NCBI GenBank assembly: GCA_016713565.1
Contig: JADJOX010000008.1
Coordinates: forward strand, 248,001-312,000
Length of the DNA: 64,000 nt
Direction: 5' to 3'
From: Ignavibacteriota bacterium
Lineage (GTDB): Bacteria > Bacteroidota > Ignavibacteria > Ignavibacteriales > Melioribacteraceae
Positions 17,597 to 26,696 of this stretch are shown here, in pieces (the stretch's first letter is position 1; each line of letters starts with the position of its first letter). The position numbers and the translations under genes were made by a program. The notes under the pieces were generated by a model. It saw only the letters and a program-made list of their open reading frames with translations, did no database searches and had not been told where the DNA came from.

Positions 17597-18331
17597 ATGC
17601 CTAACTATAAAATAACCGTTAAATACGACGGTACAAATTTTTTTGGTTGGCAGTCGCAACCCGAAGGAAACACAATTCAAGATGAAATATCAAAAGCCGT
17701 TAATCAAATTTCGCGGGAAAAAATTGATTTAATTGGTTCCGGCAGAACCGATGCCGGTGTTCATTCAATTGGACAAGTTGCTAATTTTATGCTGGAAAGA
17801 GAAATTCCAATTTTTAAATTCCAACATTCACTTAACTGTATCTTGCCAAAATCAATTGCAATTACAAAAATGGAATTTGCTGAATTATCTTTTAACGCAA
17901 GATTTGACGCAAAAAAAAGAACTTATATTTATTTGATCAGCAAGTATAAAAATCCATTTTATTAAAATTATTCATATAATTATCCTCAGATCAGAAATAT
18001 TAATTTTGATAAACTAATTCTTCATTCAAAAAAAATTATTGGCGAATACGATTTTACATCATTCTGTAAAGCAAACACCGAGACAAAGAATAAAATTTGC
18101 ATCGTTTACAATTGCAATTGGAAAGAAACAAAAGAGTTTTTAATTTTTAGGGTTCAAGCCAATAGATATTTACATGGAATGGTAAGAACAATTGTAGGAA
18201 CATTGCTATTTTCAGTATTTAATAATTTAGATGAAAATTTTATCCAAGATGTATTAATGCAGAAAAATCGTAATTCAGCAGGTGAAGCTGTTCCTGCGAA
18301 AGGACTATATTTATATAAAGTTCAATACTGA
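17597..18331 (+). pseudogene. truA: tRNA pseudouridine(38-40) synthase TruA, interrupted by an in-frame TAA
   Basis: From ATG 17597 the frame encodes TruA motifs up to codon 122: YDGTNFFGWQSQP, the catalytic-Asp motif GSGRTDAGVHS (~50-60) and FNARFDAKKRTYIY. Codon 123 (17963-17965) is TAA. The same frame then stays open for another 121 codons to TGA at 18329-18331 and carries the rest of TruA: YDFTSFCKANTETKNKI, FRVQANRYLHGMVRTIVG and AGEAVPAKGLYLYKVQY. Repaired length is 244 residues, normal for TruA. One base change (for example AAA, GAA or CAA to TAA) explains the break, with no frameshift. The truncated product keeps the catalytic Asp but loses the C-terminal half of the active-site cleft, so it is probably inactive. 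The rest is well conserved, so the change is recent or an artefact. Confidence 0.9.
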
Positions 18332-18363
18332 TCTCTAATTCTATAATATAGAAAGCATTTATT

Positions 18364-18819
18364 ATGAAATTTTTAGAAGATATTCATCCGCTAACCATAC
18401 ATTTTCCAATAGCATTTTTTACATTGTACTGTTTAACAGAAATCGTTAGTCAATTTTTCAGAAAAGATGAACTAAAAAAGCTTTCGTTATTCTTTTTAGT
18501 AATTGGAGTTTTAAGCGCTACGGTTTCGGTTTTAACGGGCAACATGGAATTTCAAACAATTACGCAAAATAATTCAATTTCTCAATCTTTAATAAACGAA
18601 ATTAGATATCATGAATATTTTGCGACATTAACATTGTGGTATTTTTTCTTTCTGCTCGTATTGAAAACTTACATAATATTAAAAAAGAAAAATCAATCTA
18701 AATTAAACTATTTATTTGTTATTTTTGCTGCGTTAGGATTTTATTTAATATTTACCACATCCAAAATTGGCGGCAGATTAGTATATGAATTTGGTATTGG
18801 AACAAATTTGCTCAAATAG
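18364..18819 (+). CDS. DUF2231-like membrane protein
   Basis: 151 residues with four predicted transmembrane helices. The start FLEDIHPLTIHFPIAFFTLY matches the conserved opening of DUF2231 membrane proteins (HPxxVHFPIAL), and KIGGRLVYEFGIG near the end matches the closing GGxLVYxxGxG motif. Such proteins are found beside cytochromes and copper proteins in many bacteria, but no biochemical role is established. It begins 32 bp after truA and is followed by a small outer-membrane protein 11 bp downstream. Confidence 0.8.
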   Translation: MKFLEDIHPLTIHFPIAFFTLYCLTEIVSQFFRKDELKKLSLFFLVIGVLSATVSVLTGNMEFQTITQNNSISQSLINEIRYHEYFATLTLWYFFFLLVLKTYIILKKKNQSKLNYLFVIFAALGFYLIFTTSKIGGRLVYEFGIGTNLLK

Positions 18820-18830
18820 ATTCGAATAAA

Positions 18831-19427
18831 ATGAATTTCTATAAACATATTTTTTTTATCTTCTTTTTTGTTTTAGGGTTATTAGTTGCTCAAAATGATA
18901 ATGGCCATAGTGCAAAAGGCGCCTTTTTTACACTTGGTGTAGGACCACGATTTCCTATTGGAGAATTTAGCAGAAAAAATGATATTGGTCCCGGTTTTAA
19001 TGCTGCAATTTCCTATACAGATATTGAATTCCTACCGGTTTTTTTCTACGGAAAATTAGGCTACCAAATTTATTATGGTAATTATAATTACTATAAGACT
19101 TCTGATTTTTCCACTTTAAATTCTTCATTATTCACAGCAGATATTGGTTCAAAATATTTTTTCAAACCTATTGTTGATGATGCAATTCTTCTAATGCCAT
19201 TTATTGAAGGTGGAATTTCCTACGCATATATCACAGAATTTAGTCAGTATAAAATTGATTTAGGAAAAAAAAATCAATTAAATAACTTTTCTAAATTTGG
19301 GTTTCATGCCGGCGTTGGGTTGTCTCTTTTTCTTATGGATGTTTCAGCCGGTTATAATTATTTGTACCAATACCAGTTTGTCTATCTTGATTTACGAATA
19401 ACAATTCCTGTAGCCGCAACATTATAA
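18831..19427 (+). CDS. Small outer-membrane beta-barrel protein
   Basis: 198 residues. The signal peptide covers ~1-20 (IFFIFFFVLGLLVAQ). The mature part alternates hydrophobic and polar strands rich in Y, F and G (FFTLGVGPRFPIGEF, YGKLGYQIYYGNYNYY, FHAGVGLSLFLMDVSAGYNY), consistent with an 8-stranded OmpX/OmpW-like barrel. No ligand or enzyme motif is visible. It sits between the DUF2231 gene and a crotonase gene with 11-bp gaps, so it is likely in one transcript with them. Confidence 0.7.
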   Translation: MNFYKHIFFIFFFVLGLLVAQNDNGHSAKGAFFTLGVGPRFPIGEFSRKNDIGPGFNAAISYTDIEFLPVFFYGKLGYQIYYGNYNYYKTSDFSTLNSSLFTADIGSKYFFKPIVDDAILLMPFIEGGISYAYITEFSQYKIDLGKKNQLNNFSKFGFHAGVGLSLFLMDVSAGYNYLYQYQFVYLDLRITIPVAATL

Positions 19428-19438
19428 GGAAAATTTAA

Positions 19439-20218
19439 ATGGAATTTAAAAATATAATTGTTTCTTCAGACGATGATATTTTATTAATTCAAATAAATCG
19501 TCCCGAAAAGTTAAATGCGCTTAACAATGAACTGCTAAAGGAATTAGATCAAATATTTACCGAAATAAAATCAGATAGTTCAAAAGTTATAATTATAACA
19601 GGTGCCGGAGATAAAGCATTTGTTGCCGGCGCTGATATTAAAGAATTAAGAAGTTGCGATTTAGAAAGCGGAAAAGAGTTTTCGCTGTTTGGTCAGAATG
19701 TTTTCAGTAAAATTGAAAATTGCGGTAAGCCTGTAATTGCAGCTATAAACGGTTATGCTTTAGGTGGCGGATGTGAATTAGCATTGGCATGCAGCATAAG
19801 AATTGCAAGTAGCCGCGCAAAATTCGGTCAGCCGGAAATTAACTTGGGAATAATTCCCGGTTACGGCGGCACACAAAGATTTACAAAATTGGTTAATTCC
19901 GGAAGAGCCGCTGAATATATTCTAACCGGAGATTTGTTTGACGCCGAAGAAGCTTATAGAATAGGTCTTGTTAATAAAATTGCAGCGCCAGAAGATGTAA
20001 TGTTGGAAGCCAAAACATTGGCTAATAAAATAGCTTCCAAAGGACAATTAGCCGTAAATGCCGCGTTAAGTGCAATTAAAACAAGTAATAATTTAAATTT
20101 GGAAGACGGGTTGAATTTGGAAGCTGAGTTATTTGCAAAATGCTGTAACACAAAAGATTTCAAAGAAGGCACACTTGCCTTTTTGGAAAAAAGAAATCCA
20201 AACTTTACAAACGAATAA
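19439..20218 (+). CDS. Enoyl-CoA hydratase/isomerase (crotonase) family protein
   Basis: 259 residues, typical of crotonase. The CoA/oxyanion-hole segments are AFVAGADIKELR (~63-74) and GYALGGGCELALA (~104-116). Both catalytic glutamates seem present: in GGGCELAL and in GQPEINLGIIPG (~135-146). The C-terminal LEKRNPNF is usual. It hydrates 2-enoyl-CoA to 3-hydroxyacyl-CoA, in beta-oxidation or butyrate-type pathways; the exact chain length is unknown and no partner beta-oxidation genes are adjacent. AAGGA precedes the ATG. Confidence 0.92.
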   Translation: MEFKNIIVSSDDDILLIQINRPEKLNALNNELLKELDQIFTEIKSDSSKVIIITGAGDKAFVAGADIKELRSCDLESGKEFSLFGQNVFSKIENCGKPVIAAINGYALGGGCELALACSIRIASSRAKFGQPEINLGIIPGYGGTQRFTKLVNSGRAAEYILTGDLFDAEEAYRIGLVNKIAAPEDVMLEAKTLANKIASKGQLAVNAALSAIKTSNNLNLEDGLNLEAELFAKCCNTKDFKEGTLAFLEKRNPNFTNE

Positions 20219-20244
20219 AGTACATAATATTCAGTAGTTTATAA

Positions 20245-21246
20245 ATGATTACTAAAAGAAAAATAATTTACATTCTGACTTCGGTTGTTGTTTTTCTGTT
20301 GTTATTGAACGTTCTACTCGGCTTTGTCAATATAAGTATGCCTTCAAATAAATCTGATTCAATTAGTAAAAGAATTATTGATGAAAAGTTTTTAAAAGTT
20401 TTATCGGATTATGGAATAAGTGAAAATTGGATAACAAACGGCAAAATCCAAAATGGTAAAAGTGATTCACTGAAAAACAGTTTGATTGTTAGATTGCCCG
20501 AAGATGTTCCGATTGCACAAATAATTAAAGATATTAATATTGAGTTTACCAATCAGCCGGTTGTAATTAGTTCTTCGGAAGAAAAAATAAATGGGTTGAC
20601 CAATTTAATTATTGAATCCGGTAAAATTATTAAATTGATTGCCGATTTTAAAAATGAAGAAAATTTGGTTAGAGATTTTTGCTTTATAGGATTTATACTT
20701 CAGAATGTGGAAGAGTTAAACGAAGCGGAATTTAACGAACTGACAGAAAATCCAATTCATTTTGGCGCCGTTTTACCTTTAGAAGTTAATTCTACTATAG
20801 TTGCTGAAAATCTTATTAAAGCAAAAAAAGAATACTTTATTGAGCTAGACGATGATTCGGATAATTTGAATTTTGATCTATCTGATGATATTGAAACACC
20901 GGAAATTAAATCAAATATTAAAAGGATTATTTCGTCATTTAACTCTCCGAGAATATTTTTTATTGATGAAAATAATACCGGCATAAATAAAAACATTCAA
21001 AAAATAATTGATGAAAAATTGACCGAAAGGAATAGAAGCTTGGTTTTTTTTAATAGATTAACTTTTTTGAAAGGTGAAAATTCAGAAGAATTAAAATCAA
21101 TATTCAGATTTCATTTGAGTAATATGAAAAACGGTCAAGCTAAAACTTTCAGAATAAATGTTGATGATTGGTTTTTAATCCAGGATGAACTTACACAAAT
21201 TATGAAAAGAGGGGATCGGATTGTAAATCCTTCTACACTTTTATAA
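20245..21246 (+). CDS. Hypothetical single-pass membrane-anchored protein
   Basis: 333 residues that I do not firmly recognise. One hydrophobic anchor at ~8-28 (IIYILTSVVVFLLLLNVLLG) leaves the rest outside the cytoplasm or facing the periplasm. The soluble part has alternating strand/helix segments such as RDFCFIGFILQNVEEL and FGAVLPLEVNS, then SPRIFFIDENNTGI. These faintly recall the divergent polysaccharide deacetylase (YibQ) fold ('ALLP' strand), but I see no metal-binding Asp-His-His set, so this is only a suggestion. Its TAA (21244-21246) abuts the stop of the convergent M16 gene within the palindrome TTATAA. Confidence 0.6.
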   Translation: MITKRKIIYILTSVVVFLLLLNVLLGFVNISMPSNKSDSISKRIIDEKFLKVLSDYGISENWITNGKIQNGKSDSLKNSLIVRLPEDVPIAQIIKDINIEFTNQPVVISSSEEKINGLTNLIIESGKIIKLIADFKNEENLVRDFCFIGFILQNVEELNEAEFNELTENPIHFGAVLPLEVNSTIVAENLIKAKKEYFIELDDDSDNLNFDLSDDIETPEIKSNIKRIISSFNSPRIFFIDENNTGINKNIQKIIDEKLTERNRSLVFFNRLTFLKGENSEELKSIFRFHLSNMKNGQAKTFRINVDDWFLIQDELTQIMKRGDRIVNPSTLL

Positions 21247-22575
21247 ATTTTCTAATTCAAATTCATCAAATTGTTTTAATTGATCTTTAACTGAATTTTC
21301 ATCTCCAACAACCGTAATAAGCAACTTATTAAAATCAATATTATCATTTGCTGCTTTTAACACGTCTTCGATAGTAACTTTATCCAATTCATCAACGTAA
21401 GTTTCAAAGTAATTTTCCGGCAGATCAAATAAAGGAATTAACGATATGTTTGAAGCAATTTGTGAATAAGTTTCAAACATTGACGGGAATCTTCTTATTA
21501 AATAAGATTTCGCAAAATCTATTTCACTTTGTTTAATATCTTTTTTAATTTCGTTCAATTCATAAAGAATCTCTTTAATAGCGTCGCCTGTATTTTCTGT
21601 TTTAACCGATGTTGAAACCAAAAAAGTACTTCCCAAAGCATTGTAATTATAATTTGAATGAGCGCCGTAAGTATAGCCTTTTGCTTCTCTTAAATTTAAA
21701 TTTATCCGACTTGAAAATTGTCCGCCTAGTATTGAATTTAATATTGTTCGCGCATAAAAGTCTTCTGTATTTCTTCCCTTTGAGAAATGGCCGATTCTTA
21801 ATTCACTTTGAACAGCATCAGTCTTACTTGAGAAAACAATTTTTTTATTTGACTCAATTTTTGGGAAAATTGGCGTCATACGCTCAACGGATTTCCAGTT
21901 ACTTAAATAATTATTAATAATAGTCTGGCATTCGGATTTTTCTAAATTGCCAACGACAATTATAAATGAGCCGTTTGGAATAAAATTATTGTTAAAGAAA
22001 TCTTTTACATCCAAATTAGAAATATTATCTAACGAACTATTCGTTCCGCTTGAAGGAAATTGATAAGACGTTCTTTGAAATATAGTTTTGTTAAATAAAG
22101 TTGAGGCAACAAACGATGGATCGTCTTCCAATTGGATATTTTTTGTAATAAGTTTAAGCTTTTGTCTATTAAAATCGTCATTGCTGAGATTCGGTTGTAA
22201 AATTATTTTTGAAAGTATATCTAGAGATTCTTCTAATTTTTCCTTCATGCAAAGCAAAGAAATTGACGTGAATTCCTTATTAGAATTAATATTTAATATT
22301 GAGCCCATCAATTCAAGCTTGTCGGAAATATCAAAACCAGATAAATTACCAGCACCTTCGTCAAGAAGCATTGAAGTAAGATAAGAAACGCCTTCTTTTC
22401 CCGTTGGATTATAAATACTTCCTGAAGGAATGTAAATATTTAATTGAACTATTGGAAGCGTTTCCTTTTTATTAAAATAAATATTACAAGAATTATCGGA
22501 AATTATTTTTTCAATAATTGGAGTTTTAAATTTAATGATTCCGTTCGGAGCAGGTTTTACTGATCTATTTAGCAT
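21241..22575 (-). CDS. M16 family peptidase homologue lacking the HxxEH zinc site
   Basis: 444 residues with the M16B two-half architecture: IYFNKKETLPIVQLNIYIPS at the start, then the SYLTSMLLDEGAG segment where an active member would have HxxEH (here no histidines). The R/Y substrate-binding motif NLREAKGYTYGAHSNY (~300-315) is intact. This is the pattern of the non-catalytic partner in heterodimeric M16 peptidases (as in mitochondrial processing peptidase alpha). The complementary, zinc-competent protein is encoded at 34652-35920. No signal peptide is seen. The gene shares a palindromic TTATAA with the convergent gene's stop. Confidence 0.85.
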   Translation of the reverse strand: MLNRSVKPAPNGIIKFKTPIIEKIISDNSCNIYFNKKETLPIVQLNIYIPSGSIYNPTGKEGVSYLTSMLLDEGAGNLSGFDISDKLELMGSILNINSNKEFTSISLLCMKEKLEESLDILSKIILQPNLSNDDFNRQKLKLITKNIQLEDDPSFVASTLFNKTIFQRTSYQFPSSGTNSSLDNISNLDVKDFFNNNFIPNGSFIIVVGNLEKSECQTIINNYLSNWKSVERMTPIFPKIESNKKIVFSSKTDAVQSELRIGHFSKGRNTEDFYARTILNSILGGQFSSRINLNLREAKGYTYGAHSNYNYNALGSTFLVSTSVKTENTGDAIKEILYELNEIKKDIKQSEIDFAKSYLIRRFPSMFETYSQIASNISLIPLFDLPENYFETYVDELDKVTIEDVLKAANDNIDFNKLLITVVGDENSVKDQLKQFDEFELENL

Positions 22576-22593
22576 AATAATTTATTTTTGATT

Positions 22594-22631
22594 AAAAAAA
22601 ATCCCTATTTTGAAAAACAAGATAGGGATTT
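22594..22631 (-). terminator. Rho-independent terminator of the two-OmpA-domain gene
   Basis: On the minus strand, AAATCCCTAT pairs with ATAGGGATTT around a TTGTTTTTCAAA-type loop and is followed by seven or more T. It lies just downstream of the gene ending at 22652. Its stem sequence is repeated at 24392-24430. Confidence 0.8.
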
Positions 22632-22651
22632 ATAAAGTAATTTAATAAGTA

Positions 22652-24211
22652 TTATTTTATAATAACAAATTCTATTCTTCTATTTTTAGCTTTGCCTTCC
22701 TGAGTTGAATTATCGGATATTGGTTTCGATTCACCAAAGCCGGCTGTTGTTAAACGATGTACAGCAATTCCTTTCTGTACTAAATAATTTTTAACAGAAA
22801 TTGCTCTTTTTTCTGATAGAATTTGATTAGAAAATTCATCACCATCGTTATCCGTATATCCTTGAATTTCGACATCAAAATCAGGTATTTTGGATAAAAT
22901 TTCTTTTATATCATTTAGAATATGTTTGGATGATTCAGTAATTATATCACTATTAACATTAAATTGTATATTTGTAAAAATTAATTTTTCTCCTAATTTA
23001 GTTGATTTAGCAATCAGATTCTGTTCATGCTTTACAATTGTATCAAGAATTATTGATTCTTTACTTTGTTTTAAAAGAGGAATGTTTATTTTATCTTCGT
23101 TGGTAATTTTAATTTCAATTCTTCTGTTAAATGCTCTTCCTCTTGATGAATTATTATCAGCTATTGGATATCCTTCACCTAATCCTGTCGCAATTAGCCT
23201 TTTTGAATCTATGCCATTGTCTATTAAATAATTTTTTACGGCATCTGCGCGTCTTTGAGAAAGTCCAATGTTATAAAGATCAGTTCCATAATTATCGGTA
23301 TGTCCTTGGATTTCAATGTTTATTTCTTGATGATTTTGCAAAACTGTTAACAAATGTTTTAAAATTGGATAAGATTCCGGTAAAAAGGTAGATTTGTCAA
23401 ACTCAAAGTTTACTCCAAATAATATTATTTTTTCAACTTGTTCAATTTCTTTTTTTATTATTTCTTTTGGTTCGCTGCCATAGTTATTAGTAATGTAAGT
23501 ATTATGTTCAATTATTTGATTTGGTTTCTCTCTTAGTCCGGAAGGGTTTTCGCAAATATTTGATTTTTCTCCGGTTTCAAAATACCAATTTACACCTAAA
23601 CTGAAAGTCATGTAAGAATCGCCGTTTGTCTTAAAAAGACCTTTCAATTCATTTTTTTGAATATTTCCGTCTAAGTAATTATGTGAAGATGTTAAATAAT
23701 TAATTTCCGTATTAAGTTTCCAATATTCACTTAAATAAATTTTTAGTCCAACTCCTAAATCGTACTGATACCGAAAATGAGTTTTATCAATTTTTTTTGA
23801 TGGCGCTCCTGTAGGTCTAAAAACTTGAAATCCAAATCCGGTAAGAATATATGGAGAAATATATGAACACGGAAATATTTCATATAAAAAATCAACACTA
23901 CCGCTTAGTAAATTTGTTTTAACAATTTTTTGATCGGAATCTTGATAATAAGAAGATTCCATATGCAAAAATGAAGGTCTAAATCTTGCAGATAGATTTT
24001 CATTAAAGCTTCTATTTAAATCAAGATAGAATCCAAAATTTTCATCTTCGGATATCATTGGTGTCGTAATTCCCATTAATCTAGGATAAGTTCCTCCAAA
24101 TCCAATTCCCCAAGAACTTTCCCACATCTGAGGTTGGGCAAAAATATTATGTGATAAGAACATTAGAAAAATAATCCTTACCAAAACGGCGGGAAAAATT
24201 TTTGTTTTCAT
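22652..24211 (-). CDS. Outer-membrane barrel protein with two OmpA-type peptidoglycan-binding domains
   Basis: 519 residues: signal peptide to ~25 (ending IFAQ), a beta-barrel to ~210, then two OmpA C-terminal domains at ~265-375 and ~405-519. Each domain has the usual signature, NIEIQGHTDNYG...LSQRRADAVKNYL and DVEIQGYTDNDGDE...LSEKRAISVKNYL, plus the closing NRRIEI/NRRIEF. The Asp and Arg that hold diaminopimelate are visible in both. Role: anchoring outer membrane to cell wall. It is a paralogue of the next gene (24448-26418), with the same barrel start (SSWGIGFGGTYPRLMGI against SWYLGGGISYPRYMAI). Confidence 0.9.
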   Translation of the reverse strand: MKTKIFPAVLVRIIFLMFLSHNIFAQPQMWESSWGIGFGGTYPRLMGITTPMISEDENFGFYLDLNRSFNENLSARFRPSFLHMESSYYQDSDQKIVKTNLLSGSVDFLYEIFPCSYISPYILTGFGFQVFRPTGAPSKKIDKTHFRYQYDLGVGLKIYLSEYWKLNTEINYLTSSHNYLDGNIQKNELKGLFKTNGDSYMTFSLGVNWYFETGEKSNICENPSGLREKPNQIIEHNTYITNNYGSEPKEIIKKEIEQVEKIILFGVNFEFDKSTFLPESYPILKHLLTVLQNHQEINIEIQGHTDNYGTDLYNIGLSQRRADAVKNYLIDNGIDSKRLIATGLGEGYPIADNNSSRGRAFNRRIEIKITNEDKINIPLLKQSKESIILDTIVKHEQNLIAKSTKLGEKLIFTNIQFNVNSDIITESSKHILNDIKEILSKIPDFDVEIQGYTDNDGDEFSNQILSEKRAISVKNYLVQKGIAVHRLTTAGFGESKPISDNSTQEGKAKNRRIEFVIIK

Positions 24212-24391
24212 ATAACTTTCATTTTATATTAAAATGCTTCTGTTTATTATATAAATTTAAAGAATAAACATAATTAAATACAGAAATAAGAAAATATTGT
24301 GATTTTAATCAAATTTTATTTAAAAAAGAACGTTTTTTAAAATTTATTTTGAGATTTGTATAAATTATGGGTTTGGTGTTGGAAATAATTT

Positions 24392-24430
24392 AAAAAAAAT
24401 CCCTATTCCGAAAACCAAAATAGGGATTTT
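24392..24430 (-). terminator. Rho-independent terminator of the three-OmpA-domain gene
   Basis: The same AAATCCCTATT / AATAGGGATTT stem as at 22594-22631, with a T-run on the minus strand, just after the gene ending at 24448. The shared stem suggests that the tandem duplication of the OmpA genes included the terminator. Confidence 0.8.
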
Positions 24431-24447
24431 ATAAATATTAAGTTAAG

Positions 24448-26418
24448 CTACTTAGAAATTTGGAATTCAATTCTTCTATTTTTAGCTTTTCCTTCTGGGG
24501 TTGAATTATCTGAAATAGGTTGAGTTTCACCAAAACCGGCAGTTGTTAAACGATCGACTGAAATTCCTTTCTGTACTAAATAATTTTTAACAGAAATTGC
24601 TCTTTTTTCAGATAATACCTGATTGTATTGGTCATTTCCATCACTATCAGTGTGACCTTGAATTTCAATATTTACATTCGGCATTTTTGATAAAACATTG
24701 GCAGCATTATCCAATATTTTTTTAGAATCGCTTGTTATTACATCGCTGTTTGTCTTAAAGTGAACATTGGTAAATACAAGTTTTTCACCCATTTCAATGC
24801 TTTTAGCAATTTCTTTTTCTTCCAAAGTTCCAAATTGGTCAAGATTTACTTTAGCAGGTTTTGAAGATTGTATTTGTATTTTATCTGAGTTACTGATTTT
24901 AAATTCAATTCTTCTGTTTACAGCTCTTCCATACGCGGTTCCGTTATCTTCAATTGGTTTTGATTCTCCATATCCAATTGTTGATAATCTGGATTCGTTA
25001 ATTCCGTTTTTAACTAAAAATTTCTTAACAGATTTTGCTCGTTTCTCCGAGAGGAACTCATTATAAAGATTATTACCTAGGCTATCAGTGTGTCCTTGAA
25101 TCTCAACATTTGCGTTAGGATATTGTTTTAGAATATCAACTACGTGCAATAAAGTTTTTTCAGATTCTTGAGTTAATACATCGCTGTCGAATTTAAAGAA
25201 TACACCTTCAATCTTAACTTGTTCACTATTTTTTACGGCATTTTCAAATTCTGATCCATTTATATCAGCATCACCCTCAATTTGTTTTGAGCATTTACCA
25301 CTTACACCTTTATAAATACTAAATTCTATTCTTCTATTAATTGCGCGACCGATTTCAGTTCCATTATCGGCAACAGGTTTTCTTTCTCCGCAGCCGCCCG
25401 TATATAACCTATCGCCATTTACATCGCGAGTTATCAAATAATTTTTAACAGAATTTGCTCTTCTTTCGGATAAGTCCAAATTATATTCATCTGTACCAAT
25501 ACTATCTGTATGACCAAGTATTTCAATTTTTTCATCAGGGAACTTGTTCAAAGTAACGGCTACATTATTTAGTATAGCTTTGGATTCTTCAGTTAATTCG
25601 TCTTTATCAAATTTGAATTTTACATTTTCCAAAACAAATGATTCACGTTTTGTCACTGCTTTTTCAACAATTTTTTCAATATAAACTGTATCAACAACTA
25701 TTTTTTCAACGGGAACTTCTTTTATGACTTCTCTAATACCGAATGGTTCACATATTCTTGATCTCTCTCCTCTATCAAAATACCAAACAATACCAACTTT
25801 GAGATTCATATATGAATCGCCGTTGCTGAATAGAAGTCCTTTTGTTTCGTTGATGTGATCATTCCCGTCAATTTTATTATTTGATGCAGTTACATAATCA
25901 AATTCGGCTTTTAAACTTACATCGTCAAAAAATTTAAATTCGGCGCCTAATCCTAATAGTGCTTGATAACCAACCCAGGCGTCTTTCATTGCCTCACGCA
26001 CACTACCCATATATGGATTTGTAGATTTAAAGTACGTAATTCCATATCCGATCAAAACAAACGGAGAAATTCTTTCACACGGTAAAATAGTATAAAGTGC
26101 TTCTAAGTTTATCATTCCCATGTTTACAAAATTATCGACTTCTTCACGACCATTTCCATAATAGAATGAATTTAACATTACATATCCTGGTGAAAGTCTG
26201 AAACCAAAATGTTCTGTTAAATTATAACCAAGTGTAAGGTATGCCCCAATATTTTCATGTGATGCAATTGATTGATCACTTATTGCCATATATCTAGGAT
26301 AACTTATTCCGCCGCCTAAATACCAGCTGGTTTTATAGACTCGCAAGCTATCTTCATTTTCAACTTGGGCAAAGTATATATTGGTTAAAATTAGAAAAAA
26401 TATAAATACTTTTTTCAT
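24448..26418 (-). CDS. Outer-membrane barrel protein with three OmpA-type peptidoglycan-binding domains
   Basis: 656 residues: signal peptide (~1-18, IFFLILTNIYFAQ), beta-barrel to ~220, then three OmpA C-terminal domains at ~265-375, ~400-505 and ~545-656. The motifs are EILGHTDSIGTDEYN, NVEIQGHTDSLGNN and NIEIQGHTDSDGNDQ, each followed by LSE(K/R)RA..VKN/KKYL and NRRIEF. The last domain is closest to the final domain of the neighbouring 519-residue paralogue (TTAGFGE.QPISDNS.EGKAKNRRIEF), so domains were probably copied between them. A tether with three wall-binding domains is longer than usual. Confidence 0.9.
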   Translation of the reverse strand: MKKVFIFFLILTNIYFAQVENEDSLRVYKTSWYLGGGISYPRYMAISDQSIASHENIGAYLTLGYNLTEHFGFRLSPGYVMLNSFYYGNGREEVDNFVNMGMINLEALYTILPCERISPFVLIGYGITYFKSTNPYMGSVREAMKDAWVGYQALLGLGAEFKFFDDVSLKAEFDYVTASNNKIDGNDHINETKGLLFSNGDSYMNLKVGIVWYFDRGERSRICEPFGIREVIKEVPVEKIVVDTVYIEKIVEKAVTKRESFVLENVKFKFDKDELTEESKAILNNVAVTLNKFPDEKIEILGHTDSIGTDEYNLDLSERRANSVKNYLITRDVNGDRLYTGGCGERKPVADNGTEIGRAINRRIEFSIYKGVSGKCSKQIEGDADINGSEFENAVKNSEQVKIEGVFFKFDSDVLTQESEKTLLHVVDILKQYPNANVEIQGHTDSLGNNLYNEFLSEKRAKSVKKFLVKNGINESRLSTIGYGESKPIEDNGTAYGRAVNRRIEFKISNSDKIQIQSSKPAKVNLDQFGTLEEKEIAKSIEMGEKLVFTNVHFKTNSDVITSDSKKILDNAANVLSKMPNVNIEIQGHTDSDGNDQYNQVLSEKRAISVKNYLVQKGISVDRLTTAGFGETQPISDNSTPEGKAKNRRIEFQISK

Positions 26419-26608
26419 TATGCTGCCTCACTTGTTTATTACTATTTTTAGTAATTTTTATATAAAAAACTAAGAAATATTTCTTTCTTAATCCATATTA
26501 AACAATAAAATCTTAAATTAAGTTAATATAGTTTTAAATTTTATCGAACAAAATTTTTATATCATTATTTAAAAAAATAATAGTCAATATGTAATAAATA
26601 GGATTTTT

Positions 26609-26658
26609 ACAATAATCAAAAATTTTATTAATATATTCGCAAAAATTTTGATTATTGT
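26609..26658. repeat. Near-perfect 18-bp inverted repeat (hairpin) between kdsC and the OmpA gene
   Basis: Left arm 26609-26626 begins ACAATAATCAAAA; right arm 26641-26658 is its reverse complement except for one central mismatch (17 of 18 positions). The loop is 14 bases. There is no T-run directly after either arm, so it is not a classic terminator. It may end kdsC transcription, stabilise an mRNA end or bind a protein. Confidence 0.6.
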
Positions 26659-26696
26659 TAGTTTATAAGAAATATGTAAAAAATGTAATTATCGAT

